The translations under genes were made by a program, and so were the position numbers. The notes under the pieces were generated by a model that saw only the letters and a list, made by a program, of their open reading frames with translations, made no database searches and was not told the DNA's origin. A DNA stretch of 64,000 nt. Source: an uncultured Clostridia bacterium. Lineage in GTDB: Bacteria > Bacillota > Clostridia > Oscillospirales > Ruminococcaceae. Of this stretch, positions 53,066 to 60,588 are shown piece after piece. Positions within the stretch are counted from its first letter, which is position 1. Every line of letters begins with the position of its first letter. The stretch spans positions 30,448 to 94,447 of the forward strand of contig CANNSB010000005.1 in assembly GCA_947510165.1 (NCBI GenBank). The letters are read 5' to 3'.

Positions 53066-53094
53066 TTGTAAATATACTTTTTTATGTTTATAAT
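53066..53094 (+). promoter_or_regulatory. Candidate sigma-A promoter for the RluA-family gene
   Basis: TTGTAA (53066-53071), 17 bases, then a perfect TATAAT (53089-53094), 30 bases before the ATG. The same -35 variant is seen upstream of the cyclophilin gene at 60519. Confidence 0.5.
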
Positions 53095-53124
53095 AAAATG
53101 GAAATAGATATTTAGGAGATTTTT

Positions 53125-54081
53125 ATGAAAGAGATAGTTATAAAAAAGGATGATTCTAATCAGAGGTTGGATAAATTTTTAACAAAATTTTATCCAAGGA
53201 TACCAGCTTCAATGATTTATAAAAGTTGTAGAAAAAAGAGGATAAAGATAAATGGAAAAAAAGCAGATTTTAAAACCATATTAGATGATGGAGATATCAT
53301 AAATTTATATTTAAATGATGAATTTTTGGAAACAAATTCTAATACAGATTTTTTATTTGCTAAGGATGACTTAAATATTATTTATCAGGATGAAAATATA
53401 TTATTAGTTGATAAACCTGTCGGATTGGTTGTACATGCTGATGAAACCAAAACAGTAGATACTTTAATAAATAGGATTAAAAAAATTTTATTTGTTAATA
53501 AAAAATATGATCCAGAAGAGAGATCATCTTTTACACCATCCCTCTGTAATAGAATAGACAGGAATACAGCTGGAATTGTTATTGCTGCAAAAAACGCAGA
53601 AACTTTACGAGTTATAAATCAAAAGATTAGAGATAGAGAGATAGAAAAAAAATATCTAGCTGTAGTTTGGGGAAGATTAGAAAAAGAAGAGGATACCCTT
53701 AAACACTATATGATTAAGGATGAAAACAATAAGAAAGTTTCTGTCTATAACAATATAATCTCTGGTGGAAAAACGATGATTACTGGTTATAAAAGATTAG
53801 ATATTTCTCAAGATATGAGTTTGGTAGAGGTTTGTTTGTATACGGGAAGAACCCATCAGATAAGAGCCCATTTTAGCCATATAGGACATCCTCTTGTTGG
53901 CGATTTAAAATATGGTAAAAAACAATCTTCTGTAGCAAAACATCAGCTTTTATATTCCTATAAAATTTGTTTTAATTTTATAGGTTCAGGTCATATTTTA
54001 GACTATCTAAATAAAAAAGAATTTGTAGTTAAAGATATCCCTTTTGTTAAACTTTTTAATAATTATAAAAAAGAGAACTAA
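53125..54081 (+). CDS. RluA/RluD-family pseudouridine synthase
   Basis: 318 residues. An N-terminal S4 RNA-binding domain (QRLDKFLTKFYPRIPASMIYK region) is followed by the catalytic domain. The motif NRIDRNTAGIVIAAK contains the catalytic aspartate in the usual R-(I/L)-D-R-x-T-x-G pattern. GRTHQIRAHFSHIGHPLVGD near the C-terminus is the family signature. Whether it modifies 23S rRNA helix 69 or another site cannot be told. TAGGAG precedes the ATG, and a terminator follows. Confidence 0.9.
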   Translation: MKEIVIKKDDSNQRLDKFLTKFYPRIPASMIYKSCRKKRIKINGKKADFKTILDDGDIINLYLNDEFLETNSNTDFLFAKDDLNIIYQDENILLVDKPVGLVVHADETKTVDTLINRIKKILFVNKKYDPEERSSFTPSLCNRIDRNTAGIVIAAKNAETLRVINQKIRDREIEKKYLAVVWGRLEKEEDTLKHYMIKDENNKKVSVYNNIISGGKTMITGYKRLDISQDMSLVEVCLYTGRTHQIRAHFSHIGHPLVGDLKYGKKQSSVAKHQLLYSYKICFNFIGSGHILDYLNKKEFVVKDIPFVKLFNNYKKEN

Positions 54082-54100
54082 TAAAATAGTTCTCTTTTTT
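54067..54100 (+). terminator. Rho-independent terminator after the RluA-family gene
   Basis: A 14-bp perfect stem (54067-54080 with 54087-54100) with a six-base loop, ending in a long T-run. It overlaps the last codons of the gene. Confidence 0.88.
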
Positions 54101-54115
54101 ATTTTTTTTATGGGA

Positions 54116-54123
54116 CATACAAA
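54116..54123 (+). promoter_or_regulatory. Possible sigma-E-type -10 element upstream of sigK
   Basis: CATACAAA matches the Bacillus sigma-E -10 consensus CATACAMT except for the last base, and is preceded by GGGA. No convincing -35 is seen in the T-rich stretch before it. sigK is sigma-E dependent in Bacillus, which is why the match was considered. Confidence 0.25.
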
Positions 54124-54172
54124 AAAACTTTTTTTTTGAATATAGATAGTTTTAATGAAAGAAGGTTTTTAT

Positions 54173-54868
54173 ATGATTATTGAACTTATATCTATGATTT
54201 TTAGTAGAGTATTATTTTTTGCACTTCATGTAGATGGAAACAAATCTTTTCCAAAACCATTATCTCAGAGTAAAGAGAAAGAATATTTTAAAAAGATGAA
54301 GGATGGAGATAAAAAAGCTAGAGAAAAATTGATAGAGCATAATCTTCGGCTAGTAGCACATATTATAAAAAAATATTATGCTTCTACAAATGACCAAGAG
54401 GACTTAATTTCTATAGGAACTATTGGTCTAATAAAGGCTGTTTCTACCTTTTCATATGATAAAGGAACAAGATTTTCCACATATGCATCACGGTGTGTTG
54501 AAAATGAGATATTAATGCATTTTAGAAGTGTTAAGAAAACATCTTTAGAGGTATTTATAAGTGATCCTATAGATGGAGAGGGTGGTGGAGGAATAACCCT
54601 GATGGATATTGTTTCTGATGATGAACTGGTTATAGATAATATAATTGCAAAAATAAGATGTGAAACTCTCCATAAATTGATACAAGATTATCTAACTAGT
54701 AGAGAAAAGGTTATTATTATTCATAGATATGGACTTAATGGGCAACATCCATTAACCCAGCTTGAAGTTTCTAAAAAGTTAAAAATATCTAGATCTTATG
54801 TGTCTAGAATAGAGAAAAAATGTTTAAATATACTTAAGGAAAAGTTTGATATATTAAATAAAGAGTAG
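54173..54868 (+). CDS. sigK: RNA polymerase sporulation sigma factor sigma-K, with pro-sequence
   Basis: Late mother-cell sigma factor, 231 residues, uninterrupted by any element. Region 2: LIEHNLRLVAHIIKKYY, DLISIGTIGLIKAVSTF, then RFSTYASRCVENEILMHFRS. Region 4: QLEVSKKLKISRSYVSRIEKK. The first ~19 residues (MIIELISMIFSRVLFFALH) are hydrophobic and precede the aligned mature start VDGNKSFPKPLS, matching the cleavable pro-sequence of Bacillus pro-sigma-K. ATG at 54173 follows GAAAGAAGG; an upstream in-frame ATG at 54155 is inside that site. BofA, which regulates processing, is encoded 4 kb away. Confidence 0.93.
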   Translation: MIIELISMIFSRVLFFALHVDGNKSFPKPLSQSKEKEYFKKMKDGDKKAREKLIEHNLRLVAHIIKKYYASTNDQEDLISIGTIGLIKAVSTFSYDKGTRFSTYASRCVENEILMHFRSVKKTSLEVFISDPIDGEGGGGITLMDIVSDDELVIDNIIAKIRCETLHKLIQDYLTSREKVIIIHRYGLNGQHPLTQLEVSKKLKISRSYVSRIEKKCLNILKEKFDILNKE

Positions 54869-54919
54869 ATTTAATTTAAAATCTACTCTTTATTTAATAA
54901 AGTTTTCTATAAAATAAAA

Positions 54920-55771
54920 TTAAACACCTGAATAGGAAGAAAATCCACCATCTATAGGAATTGTTATTCCATTTATAAAACTAGAAAGCTCTGAAGATGC
55001 AAGAAACGCAACTGCTCCATAAATTTCTTCTTCTACGCCAAATCTCTCCATAGGGGTGTTCATAAGAATTTTTGTTCCTTTTGATGTTAGTTCGCCGTCT
55101 TCTTCAAGAAGAGAAGACTCGTTTCCAGATGTTATAAAAAAACCAGGAGCAACTGAGTTTACTCTTATATTTGTTTTTCCAAAATGTACAGAAAGCCATT
55201 TTGTAAAATTTTCTATTGCAGATTTAGATGCAGAATATGCAGGGATTTTTGTTATAGGACAGATCGCATTTATCGAGGATAAATTTATAATAGATGATTG
55301 GGTTTCATTTTTTATCATCTCTTCTGCAAAAACTTGAATTGGATTTAATATAGATAAAAAATTTGCAGATATTATATTTGTTGCCATTCCTCCATCTATA
55401 TCAAAAAAAGAATTTACATCTTTATTGTCTATATCTCCGTCCAGATAATATTCGAATGTTGTTGTTGTTTCTTTATTATTTCCTCCAGATGCATTTATCA
55501 AAATGTCACATGATCCAAAATCTTTAATAATTTTTTCTTTTGTTTTTATAATATCTTTTTTGATAAGTAGATTTGTTTTATATGATTTTATATTAAATCC
55601 TTCTGAAACTAGGTCTTGTTCTAATCTTTTTGTTTCTTCAATTTTATTATCTACAAGTGCAATTTTTGCACCAAATTTTGCTAAATTTGTTATCGTGGAA
55701 GTCATCAATAGATTACTAGATCCGGTTATAACTACAACTTTTTTATCTAATGGTATATATAAATTTTTCAT
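54920..55771 (-). CDS. Short-chain dehydrogenase/reductase, fructuronate-reductase-like
   Basis: 283-residue NAD(P)-dependent oxidoreductase. VVVITGSSNLL at the N-terminus replaces the usual TGxxxGxG loop, LINASGGNN is the NAG-like motif, and NLSSINA supplies the serine. PAYSASKSA is the YxxxK pair, and the C-terminus SSFINGITIPIDGGFSSYSGV is typical of sugar-acid SDRs. Length and the tail resemble the YjmF/UxuB-like mannonate oxidoreductase group; the substrate is an inference. AGGAG precedes the ATG. It lies downstream of the SIS gene on the same strand. Confidence 0.78.
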   Translation of the reverse strand: MKNLYIPLDKKVVVITGSSNLLMTSTITNLAKFGAKIALVDNKIEETKRLEQDLVSEGFNIKSYKTNLLIKKDIIKTKEKIIKDFGSCDILINASGGNNKETTTTFEYYLDGDIDNKDVNSFFDIDGGMATNIISANFLSILNPIQVFAEEMIKNETQSSIINLSSINAICPITKIPAYSASKSAIENFTKWLSVHFGKTNIRVNSVAPGFFITSGNESSLLEEDGELTSKGTKILMNTPMERFGVEEEIYGAVAFLASSELSSFINGITIPIDGGFSSYSGV

Positions 55772-55857
55772 TATATTTCTCCTATAAGTTATTATTATTT
55801 TATTAGTTTAATTATCGACCTAAATTTAAATTTTTAGTATTAAGTTTAATAATATCA

Positions 55858-55902
55858 GAATAATAGATATCTATAAATAGAATTTATAGATATCTATTAT
55901 TC
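55858..55902 (-). terminator. 21-bp perfect hairpin between the SIS gene and the SDR gene
   Basis: Stem 55858-55878 with 55882-55902 and a three-base loop, 19 bases after the SIS stop. On the - strand it is followed by a mixed T-rich stretch, not a clean T-run, so it may attenuate or stabilise rather than fully stop transcription into the SDR gene. Confidence 0.6.
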
Positions 55903-55921
55903 AAAGTTATTATTTATAAAA

Positions 55922-56965
55922 TTATCTAGTAATAGTTACTTTTTTTAGACCTCTAGGAGAGTCTGGATTGTTTGACTTTAATATAGCTAGAGAGCATGCA
56001 AATGTTTGTCCTATTATTGCTGATGCAAAACAAGCTGATATTTCATCCATATCTTCTGGAAGTAGAATTGATTTATCTGATAAATCGGAAACTTTTTTTG
56101 AGTTTGTTATCGAAAGAATAAATGCATTTTCATTTTTAAGTTTTTCTATCATCTCTAAAGAATCTTTTTCAACACGCTTGTCAAGACTAAGAAGAATAAT
56201 AGGTATTTCAGAACTTACCATTGCGAAAGGTCCATGATGAAAATCTGAAACAGAATAGCATCTAGCTCTTGTATATGTTGTTTCTTGAATTTTTAAAGCA
56301 CACTCCATAGATATAGGATATCCAAATCCACGAGCTAGCACAAATATTTCATTAGAAAATCTAAAAGTTTGTGAAGCCTCTATCGCAGACTGGCATAAAG
56401 AAAGGGCTTTTTCTATTGTATTATCTAGATTGTTTATAGCAATATCAAGCTGTTTTGAACCAGATATTTCTTTAACAAGAGCAGTTGCAAGATATAGTTG
56501 AGTTAAAAATGTTTTTGTAGCAGCAACACTATTTTCTTTTCCTGCATTGCAAAATAGATGATATTGTGATTCTTTAGCAACAACAGAGTCTTCTGTGTTG
56601 GTTATACCTATTGTTATTGCACCTTGACTTTTTGCAGACTGTAAAACTTCTAGAACATCTTGTGCAGATCCAGACTGTGAAATTCCTATAACTAGTGAAT
56701 TTGAAAAATTTATTTTTGCTTGGTATAGGGTGGTTATAGAAGGTGCGGCTAAAGAAACAGGAATTCCACAGTGTGTTTCAAAAAGATATTTTGCAAAATG
56801 CGCAACATGGTCGGATGTTCCTCTTGCGGCAATTATAATAGATGTAGGCTTTTTTTCATTAAAGTTTTTTGATATCTGTTTTAAAATTTCTTTATTTTTT
56901 GATATACAATTAGGGATAGCAGTTTTTTGTTCGTTTATTTCTTTCCACATAATAGTTTTTTTCAT
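55922..56965 (-). CDS. SIS-domain sugar-phosphate isomerase/deaminase (GlmS isomerase-like, NagB-II type)
   Basis: 347 residues with two SIS domains and no glutaminase domain. IIAARGTSDHVAHFAKY and GISQSGSAQDVLEVLQSAKSQ form the first, and ARGFGYPISMECALKIQETTY with HHGPFAMV the second. The C-terminus NPDSPRGLKKVTITR matches the GlmS isomerase end. Such stand-alone proteins are amino-sugar 6-phosphate deaminases or deglycases; the exact substrate is unknown. AAGGAG precedes the ATG. The adjacent SDR may belong to the same catabolic step set. Confidence 0.82.
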   Translation of the reverse strand: MKKTIMWKEINEQKTAIPNCISKNKEILKQISKNFNEKKPTSIIIAARGTSDHVAHFAKYLFETHCGIPVSLAAPSITTLYQAKINFSNSLVIGISQSGSAQDVLEVLQSAKSQGAITIGITNTEDSVVAKESQYHLFCNAGKENSVAATKTFLTQLYLATALVKEISGSKQLDIAINNLDNTIEKALSLCQSAIEASQTFRFSNEIFVLARGFGYPISMECALKIQETTYTRARCYSVSDFHHGPFAMVSSEIPIILLSLDKRVEKDSLEMIEKLKNENAFILSITNSKKVSDLSDKSILLPEDMDEISACFASAIIGQTFACSLAILKSNNPDSPRGLKKVTITR

Positions 56966-57070
56966 AAAAAACTCCTTAATATAAATATATTTTTTCTAAA
57001 TATCTTTAATTTATTAAATTATATAATTTTTCAAAAATTTAGTCAATAATCACAGAAAATATTTAATTTT

Positions 57071-57113
57071 TTATTCTTATTTAAATATTTTATATATATT
57101 TAAATAAGAATAA
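57071..57113. other. 17-bp perfect inverted repeat in the SIS-rny gap
   Basis: Arms 57071-57087 and 57097-57113 are fully complementary with a nine-base spacer, all A/T except one G-C pair. It is not next to any stop codon, so it may be an operator or an isolated transcription barrier; nothing in the sequence decides. Confidence 0.5.
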
Positions 57114-57129
57114 TAATTTTTTAATAATC

Positions 57130-57158
57130 TTGACATAAACTTGGGATAGTTATAAAAT
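57130..57158 (+). promoter_or_regulatory. Sigma-A promoter for rny
   Basis: TTGACA (57130-57135), 17-base spacer and TAAAAT (57153-57158, five of six). It predicts a leader of about 100 bases containing the hairpin at 57177-57208. Confidence 0.65.
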
Positions 57159-57176
57159 AGTTATTGGTAGATATAA

Positions 57177-57208
57177 AAATATGTTTTAATATTTATTAAA
57201 ACATATTT
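57177..57208 (+). other. Hairpin in the rny 5' leader
   Basis: A 14-bp perfect stem (57177-57190 with 57195-57208) around ATTT, shortly after the predicted start site and followed by A-rich then TTTTTATTG sequence. It could protect or attenuate the transcript. Confidence 0.5.
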
Positions 57209-57267
57209 AAAAATATAAAATTTTTATTGTGTAAATTTGTTATTATTTTAGAGAGGAATTTGATTTA

Positions 57268-58833
57268 ATGGAAATAACAACTGTTGTTTTGATTTGTGTT
57301 ATTTCTTCTGTTTTGTTTAGTATTATTTTTGGGATTTTAGCTTTTTTTATTGGAATTGCTTATAGAAAAAAGGTTGCTGAAACTGAATTTGGTTCTGCAG
57401 AAGAACAAGCGATGAAAATTATTAATGATGCAATGAAGTCTTCTGAAAACAAAAGAAAAGAGTCTTTGCTAGAAGCTAAAGATGATATTCATAAGTTAAG
57501 GCTAGAAGCAAATCAAGATATTAAAGAAAGACATTCTGCTATTTCAAGACAAGAAACAAGACTCCAACAAAAAGAAGAGTCTTTAGACAAAAAACTCGAC
57601 AATATAGAAAAAAAAGAAGAAAAATTATTAGAAAAAGAAAAAAAGACAAATAAAAATTTAGCTAAGAGTGAAGAGTTGAAAAATTCTAGACTTGATGAAT
57701 TAGAAAAAATAGCAGGATTAACATCATCCGAGGCTAAGAAACAAATTTTAGAAAGACTAGAAAATGAATTGATAAGAGATAAGTCTATTATCATAAATCA
57801 ATTTGAGCAACAGACAAAAGATGATTCAGAAAAATTATCGAGAGATATAATTTCTTTAGCTATATCTCGTTTTGCTGCAGACCATGTTTCTGAAATGGCT
57901 GTTTCTGTCGTTTCTCTTCCTAGCGATGATATGAAGGGGCGTATAATTGGTAGAGAAGGTAGAAATATTAGAACATTAGAGACTCTAACTGGTGTTAGTC
58001 TTATTATTGATGATACACCCGAAGTTATAACTCTTTCTTGTTTTGACCCTGTTAGAAGGGAGACCGCTCGTATTGCTCTTGAAAAACTTATAGAAGATGG
58101 TCGAATTCATCCAAGTCGTATAGAAGAGATGGTTGAAAAAGCTAAGCTAGAAGTTGAAGATAGAATAAAATCTGATGGAGAGAGAGCAGTTTTAGAGATA
58201 GGTATAATTGGTGTTTCTACTGATCTTATAAAATTGATTGGTAGACTTAGGTATAGAACTAGTTATGGACAAAATGTTTTAAAACACTCGATAGAGGTTG
58301 CTCATCTTTCCGGTATGATGGCTAGTGAACTTGGGTTGGATCCTATGATGGCTAGAAGAGCTGGACTTATCCATGATATTGGAAAAGGGCTTACCCATGA
58401 AATAGAAGGATCTCATGTTGATATTGGGGTTTCTTATTGCAAAAAATTTAAAGAGCATCCTGATATTATTCATGCTGTAGAAGCCCATCATGGAGATGTA
58501 GATGCTATAACTCCACTTGCGTGTATCGTAAAGGCGGCAGATGCTATTTCTGCTGCAAGACCTGGTGCAAGGCAAGAAAATCTTGAAAACTATGTTAAAA
58601 GATTGGAAAAATTAGAGCAGATAGCATGCTCTTTTGATGGAGTTGAAAAATCTTTTGCTATACAAGCAGGTAGAGAAGTTCGTATTATTATAAATCCTGA
58701 ACAAGTTAGTGATGAAAAGATAGTTATTATCGCTAGAGATATTGTGAAAAAAATAGAAGAAGAGCTTCAATATCCTGGACAGATAAAGGTTCATGTTGTT
58801 AGAGAAAGCCGTGTTATTGAATACGCTAAATAA
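57268..58833 (+). CDS. rny: Ribonuclease Y
   Basis: Membrane-anchored endoribonuclease that starts mRNA decay. An N-terminal transmembrane helix (about 3-30) is followed by a long charged coiled coil (30-200) and a KH domain ([19 protein letters not shown] region). The HD phosphohydrolase domain carries [17 protein letters not shown] with the metal-binding His-Asp pair. 521 residues, normal. GAGAGGAA precedes the ATG. It is monocistronic between its own promoter and a strong terminator. Confidence 0.96.
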   Translation: MEITTVVLICVISSVLFSIIFGILAFFIGIAYRKKVAETEFGSAEEQAMKIINDAMKSSENKRKESLLEAKDDIHKLRLEANQDIKERHSAISRQETRLQQKEESLDKKLDNIEKKEEKLLEKEKKTNKNLAKSEELKNSRLDELEKIAGLTSSEAKKQILERLENELIRDKSIIINQFEQQTKDDSEKLSRDIISLAISRFAADHVSEMAVSVVSLPSDDMKGRIIGREGRNIRTLETLTGVSLIIDDTPEVITLSCFDPVRRETARIALEKLIEDGRIHPSRIEEMVEKAKLEVEDRIKSDGERAVLEIGIIGVSTDLIKLIGRLRYRTSYGQNVLKHSIEVAHLSGMMASELGLDPMMARRAGLIHDIGKGLTHEIEGSHVDIGVSYCKKFKEHPDIIHAVEAHHGDVDAITPLACIVKAADAISAARPGARQENLENYVKRLEKLEQIACSFDGVEKSFAIQAGREVRIIINPEQVSDEKIVIIARDIVKKIEEELQYPGQIKVHVVRESRVIEYAK

Positions 58834-58873
58834 AAATAAAAATGCTTGTAGATTATACAAGCATTTTTATTTT
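58833..58873. terminator. Bidirectional terminator between rny and bofA
   Basis: An 18-bp perfect stem (58833-58850 with 58856-58873), five-base loop, A-run and T-run ends. It starts at the last base of the rny stop codon; the convergent bofA stop lies 7 bases beyond. Confidence 0.9.
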
Positions 58874-58879
58874 ATCTTT

Positions 58880-59131
58880 TTAACTAAATAATATTATCAT
58901 AACTATTCCTGGAACACCTAGAATGATAGCTATTATAATATTTAAGATATTCATTTTTATAGAAAATCCAAATAAAGTTGACACTAAATTTATTATTCCT
59001 ATAAATATAAAGGATATAATGGAATTTATAAAAAGTTTTTTTATTCTTTTTTTTGCTTTAAACAGATAAAAAACAACAGATAATAACATTGGTAGTATTG
59101 TGAAGGAGATTATAAAATCATAATTCAACAT
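58880..59131 (-). CDS. bofA: Pro-sigma-K processing inhibitor BofA
   Basis: 83-residue membrane protein. Two to three hydrophobic segments are seen: residues 8-23, a central one containing INLVSTLFG (about 47-55), and a C-terminal one ending IIAIILGVPGIVMIILF. The N...G..I..N...I...LG.PG pattern is the BofA signature. In Bacillus BofA holds the SpoIVFB protease inactive at the forespore outer membrane until sigma-K processing. AAAGGAG precedes the ATG. Unlike in many Firmicutes it is not next to recR. sigK with a pro-sequence lies in the same window. Confidence 0.85.
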   Translation of the reverse strand: MLNYDFIISFTILPMLLSVVFYLFKAKKRIKKLFINSIISFIFIGIINLVSTLFGFSIKMNILNIIIAIILGVPGIVMIILFS

Positions 59132-59171
59132 CTCTTCTCCTTTAATTTTTATTATCTATTTATATTAAATA

Positions 59172-59214
59172 AAAAAATATGATATAACTTTTTATAAGCT
59201 ATATCATATTTTTT
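59172..59214 (-). terminator. Terminator after the serine-tract lipoprotein gene
   Basis: A 15-bp outer stem (59172-59186 with 59200-59214) with a small imperfect inner part; on the - strand it ends in a T-run. The A-run on the other side would also let it act in the opposite direction. Confidence 0.75.
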
Positions 59215-59219
59215 TTATT

Positions 59220-60365
59220 TTATTTAATATTATTTGGAGAAAATTTATTTATAGATTTTTGATTTACTGATATGTCTAATTTTGAAAATAAATCTTTAAG
59301 TGCTATATCAAAATCTTTTTCTTTAAGACCAATTAATGCAGAACTTTTGTATTTATCTATTGTTTCTTTATCTTTAACAATATCATATCTAATTTCTACA
59401 AATATATAATCTTCAGATTTAATTATAAAAGGAACTCCATATTGGCTTTGTTCAAATGTCTTTTCTATAAGTTCTATAGGAAGATTTTTATTGTCTTTTT
59501 GTATAACAGATATATTTGATTCGCTTCTTTTTTTCTTTTCTTCTTCATTTAATGCTGAAGAGCTAGAAGAAGAGCTAGAAGAAGAACTAGAAGAACTAGA
59601 GGAAGAACCTTCGGCAGACTCTTTCTGTTTTTCAGAAACTTCTTTTAAATATTCTTTATGTTTTTCAAGAAGATCATCGATATTTTCGCCTTTATTTAAT
59701 CGTTCTAGATAATCACCTGCTCTTTTTTCTGCCGCAACAATCTCTTCATCTGATAATTTTTTTCCTGATATATCTTTTAGCGGTAATAAGGCATATTTAA
59801 CCTCTGCAAAATTGTTTTGAAGATATGTTTTCATCTCGTCTTCTGGAACAGGGTGTTCTCCGTCATCGTCATAATATTTTGCAAAAACAAGCTCTCTCTT
59901 CATAGAGTTTTCTAATGATAATTCTATTGATTTTTCGCTAGCACCATTTCTTTCATAGTATGGTCCATATGATGTATAAAAACTTTTTAAAGCATTTGTT
60001 ATACGGACTTTATTTTCATTTGATATTGATAGATTTAATCTTTTGAATTCATTTTCTATTGCTATATGTTGTTTTGATGATTCTTCTGCTTTTTGTATTA
60101 TCCAATCTTTAACTTTAACGCCATCTATTTCATGATTATAGATGTCTGAAGCTTTTTCTAATTCTTTTTCTTCTTCCTGAAGTTTTGTAGAAACCTGACT
60201 TGTTGCATCCGAATGTGCATTTATTAGATATGTTAGATATAGTCCAGAAGAAATTGTTGTATCTTCTTGCTTATAAACCCAATCTGTCTCACCTGCACAG
60301 GATGATAAAGAAAAAACCATTATTATGGAAAGGATAATACTTATTATTTTTATTTTAGTCGACAT
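59220..60365 (-). CDS. Lipoprotein, SurA/PrsA-like foldase candidate, with a poly-serine insert
   Basis: 381 residues. The signal peptide ends in the lipobox FSLSSC with Cys23 as lipidation site. The N-terminal helical part (about 60-190) resembles the SurA/PrsA chaperone N-domain. After it comes EEIVAAEKRAGDYLERLNKG, as in parvulin-linked regions, but an intact parvulin active site is not evident. A run of 17 serines (59556-59606) interrupts the C-terminal half. GGAGGAG precedes the ATG. It is divergent from a cyclophilin lipoprotein, so both probably assist folding outside the membrane. The foldase role is inferred. Confidence 0.7.
   Translation of the reverse strand: MSTKIKIISIILSIIMVFSLSSCAGETDWVYKQEDTTISSGLYLTYLINAHSDATSQVSTKLQEEEKELEKASDIYNHEIDGVKVKDWIIQKAEESSKQHIAIENEFKRLNLSISNENKVRITNALKSFYTSYGPYYERNGASEKSIELSLENSMKRELVFAKYYDDDGEHPVPEDEMKTYLQNNFAEVKYALLPLKDISGKKLSDEEIVAAEKRAGDYLERLNKGENIDDLLEKHKEYLKEVSEKQKESAEGSSSSSSSSSSSSSSSSSALNEEEKKKRSESNISVIQKDNKNLPIELIEKTFEQSQYGVPFIIKSEDYIFVEIRYDIVKDKETIDKYKSSALIGLKEKDFDIALKDLFSKLDISVNQKSINKFSPNNIK
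59556..59606 (-). repeat. Poly-serine codon tract (17 serines)
   Basis: Read on the - strand, TCT codons are broken by AGT/AGC every two to four codons, giving a slippage-prone microsatellite-like array. A similar tract lies in the divergent cyclophilin gene at 60667-60714. Confidence 0.85.
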
Positions 60366-60396
60366 TGTCTCCTCCTATTATATGTTATCGCATTTA

Positions 60397-60425
60397 ATTA
60401 TATCTCTTGTGGTATATATTGTCTA
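60397..60425 (-). promoter_or_regulatory. Candidate sigma-A promoter for the poly-serine lipoprotein gene
   Basis: On the - strand TAGACA (60425-60420, five of six), 17-base spacer, and a perfect TATAAT (60402-60397), 32 bases before the ATG. Confidence 0.6.
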
Positions 60426-60518
60426 TACTATAATTTATTATTTAATTTTTTATAAATATAATTAAAAAAAATATGTATTTTTTACCTATTTTTGAATTTA
60501 ATTATTTATTTAAAATAC

Positions 60519-60547
60519 TTGTAAGATTTAAGAGTATAATATATAAT
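60519..60547 (+). promoter_or_regulatory. Candidate sigma-A promoter for the cyclophilin-murA-rlmH genes
   Basis: TTGTAA (60519-60524), 17 bases, then TATAAT (60542-60547). It is flanked by the inverted repeat ACTTGTA (60517-60523) and TACAAGT (60549-60555), which overlaps the -35 and the probable start site. Confidence 0.5.
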
Positions 60548-60588
60548 GTACAAGTCATAATAAACTATATAAAAAGGACTGTATTAAT

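Larger units (their letters stand above)
56966..57267. other. 302-base divergent intergenic region between the SIS gene and rny
   Basis: No coding frame of note. From left to right it holds an AT-rich stretch with the SIS ribosome site, a 17-bp hairpin (57071-57113), a good sigma-A promoter reading right (57130-57158), and a 14-bp leader hairpin (57177-57208) before the rny ribosome site at 57252. A promoter for the SIS gene must also be here but is not obvious. Confidence 0.7.

Noticed and set aside
57513-57794. Reverse-strand open frame inside rny
   Set aside because: It mirrors the coiled-coil coding region; serine/phenylalanine-rich products are typical antisense shadows of lysine/glutamate-rich genes.
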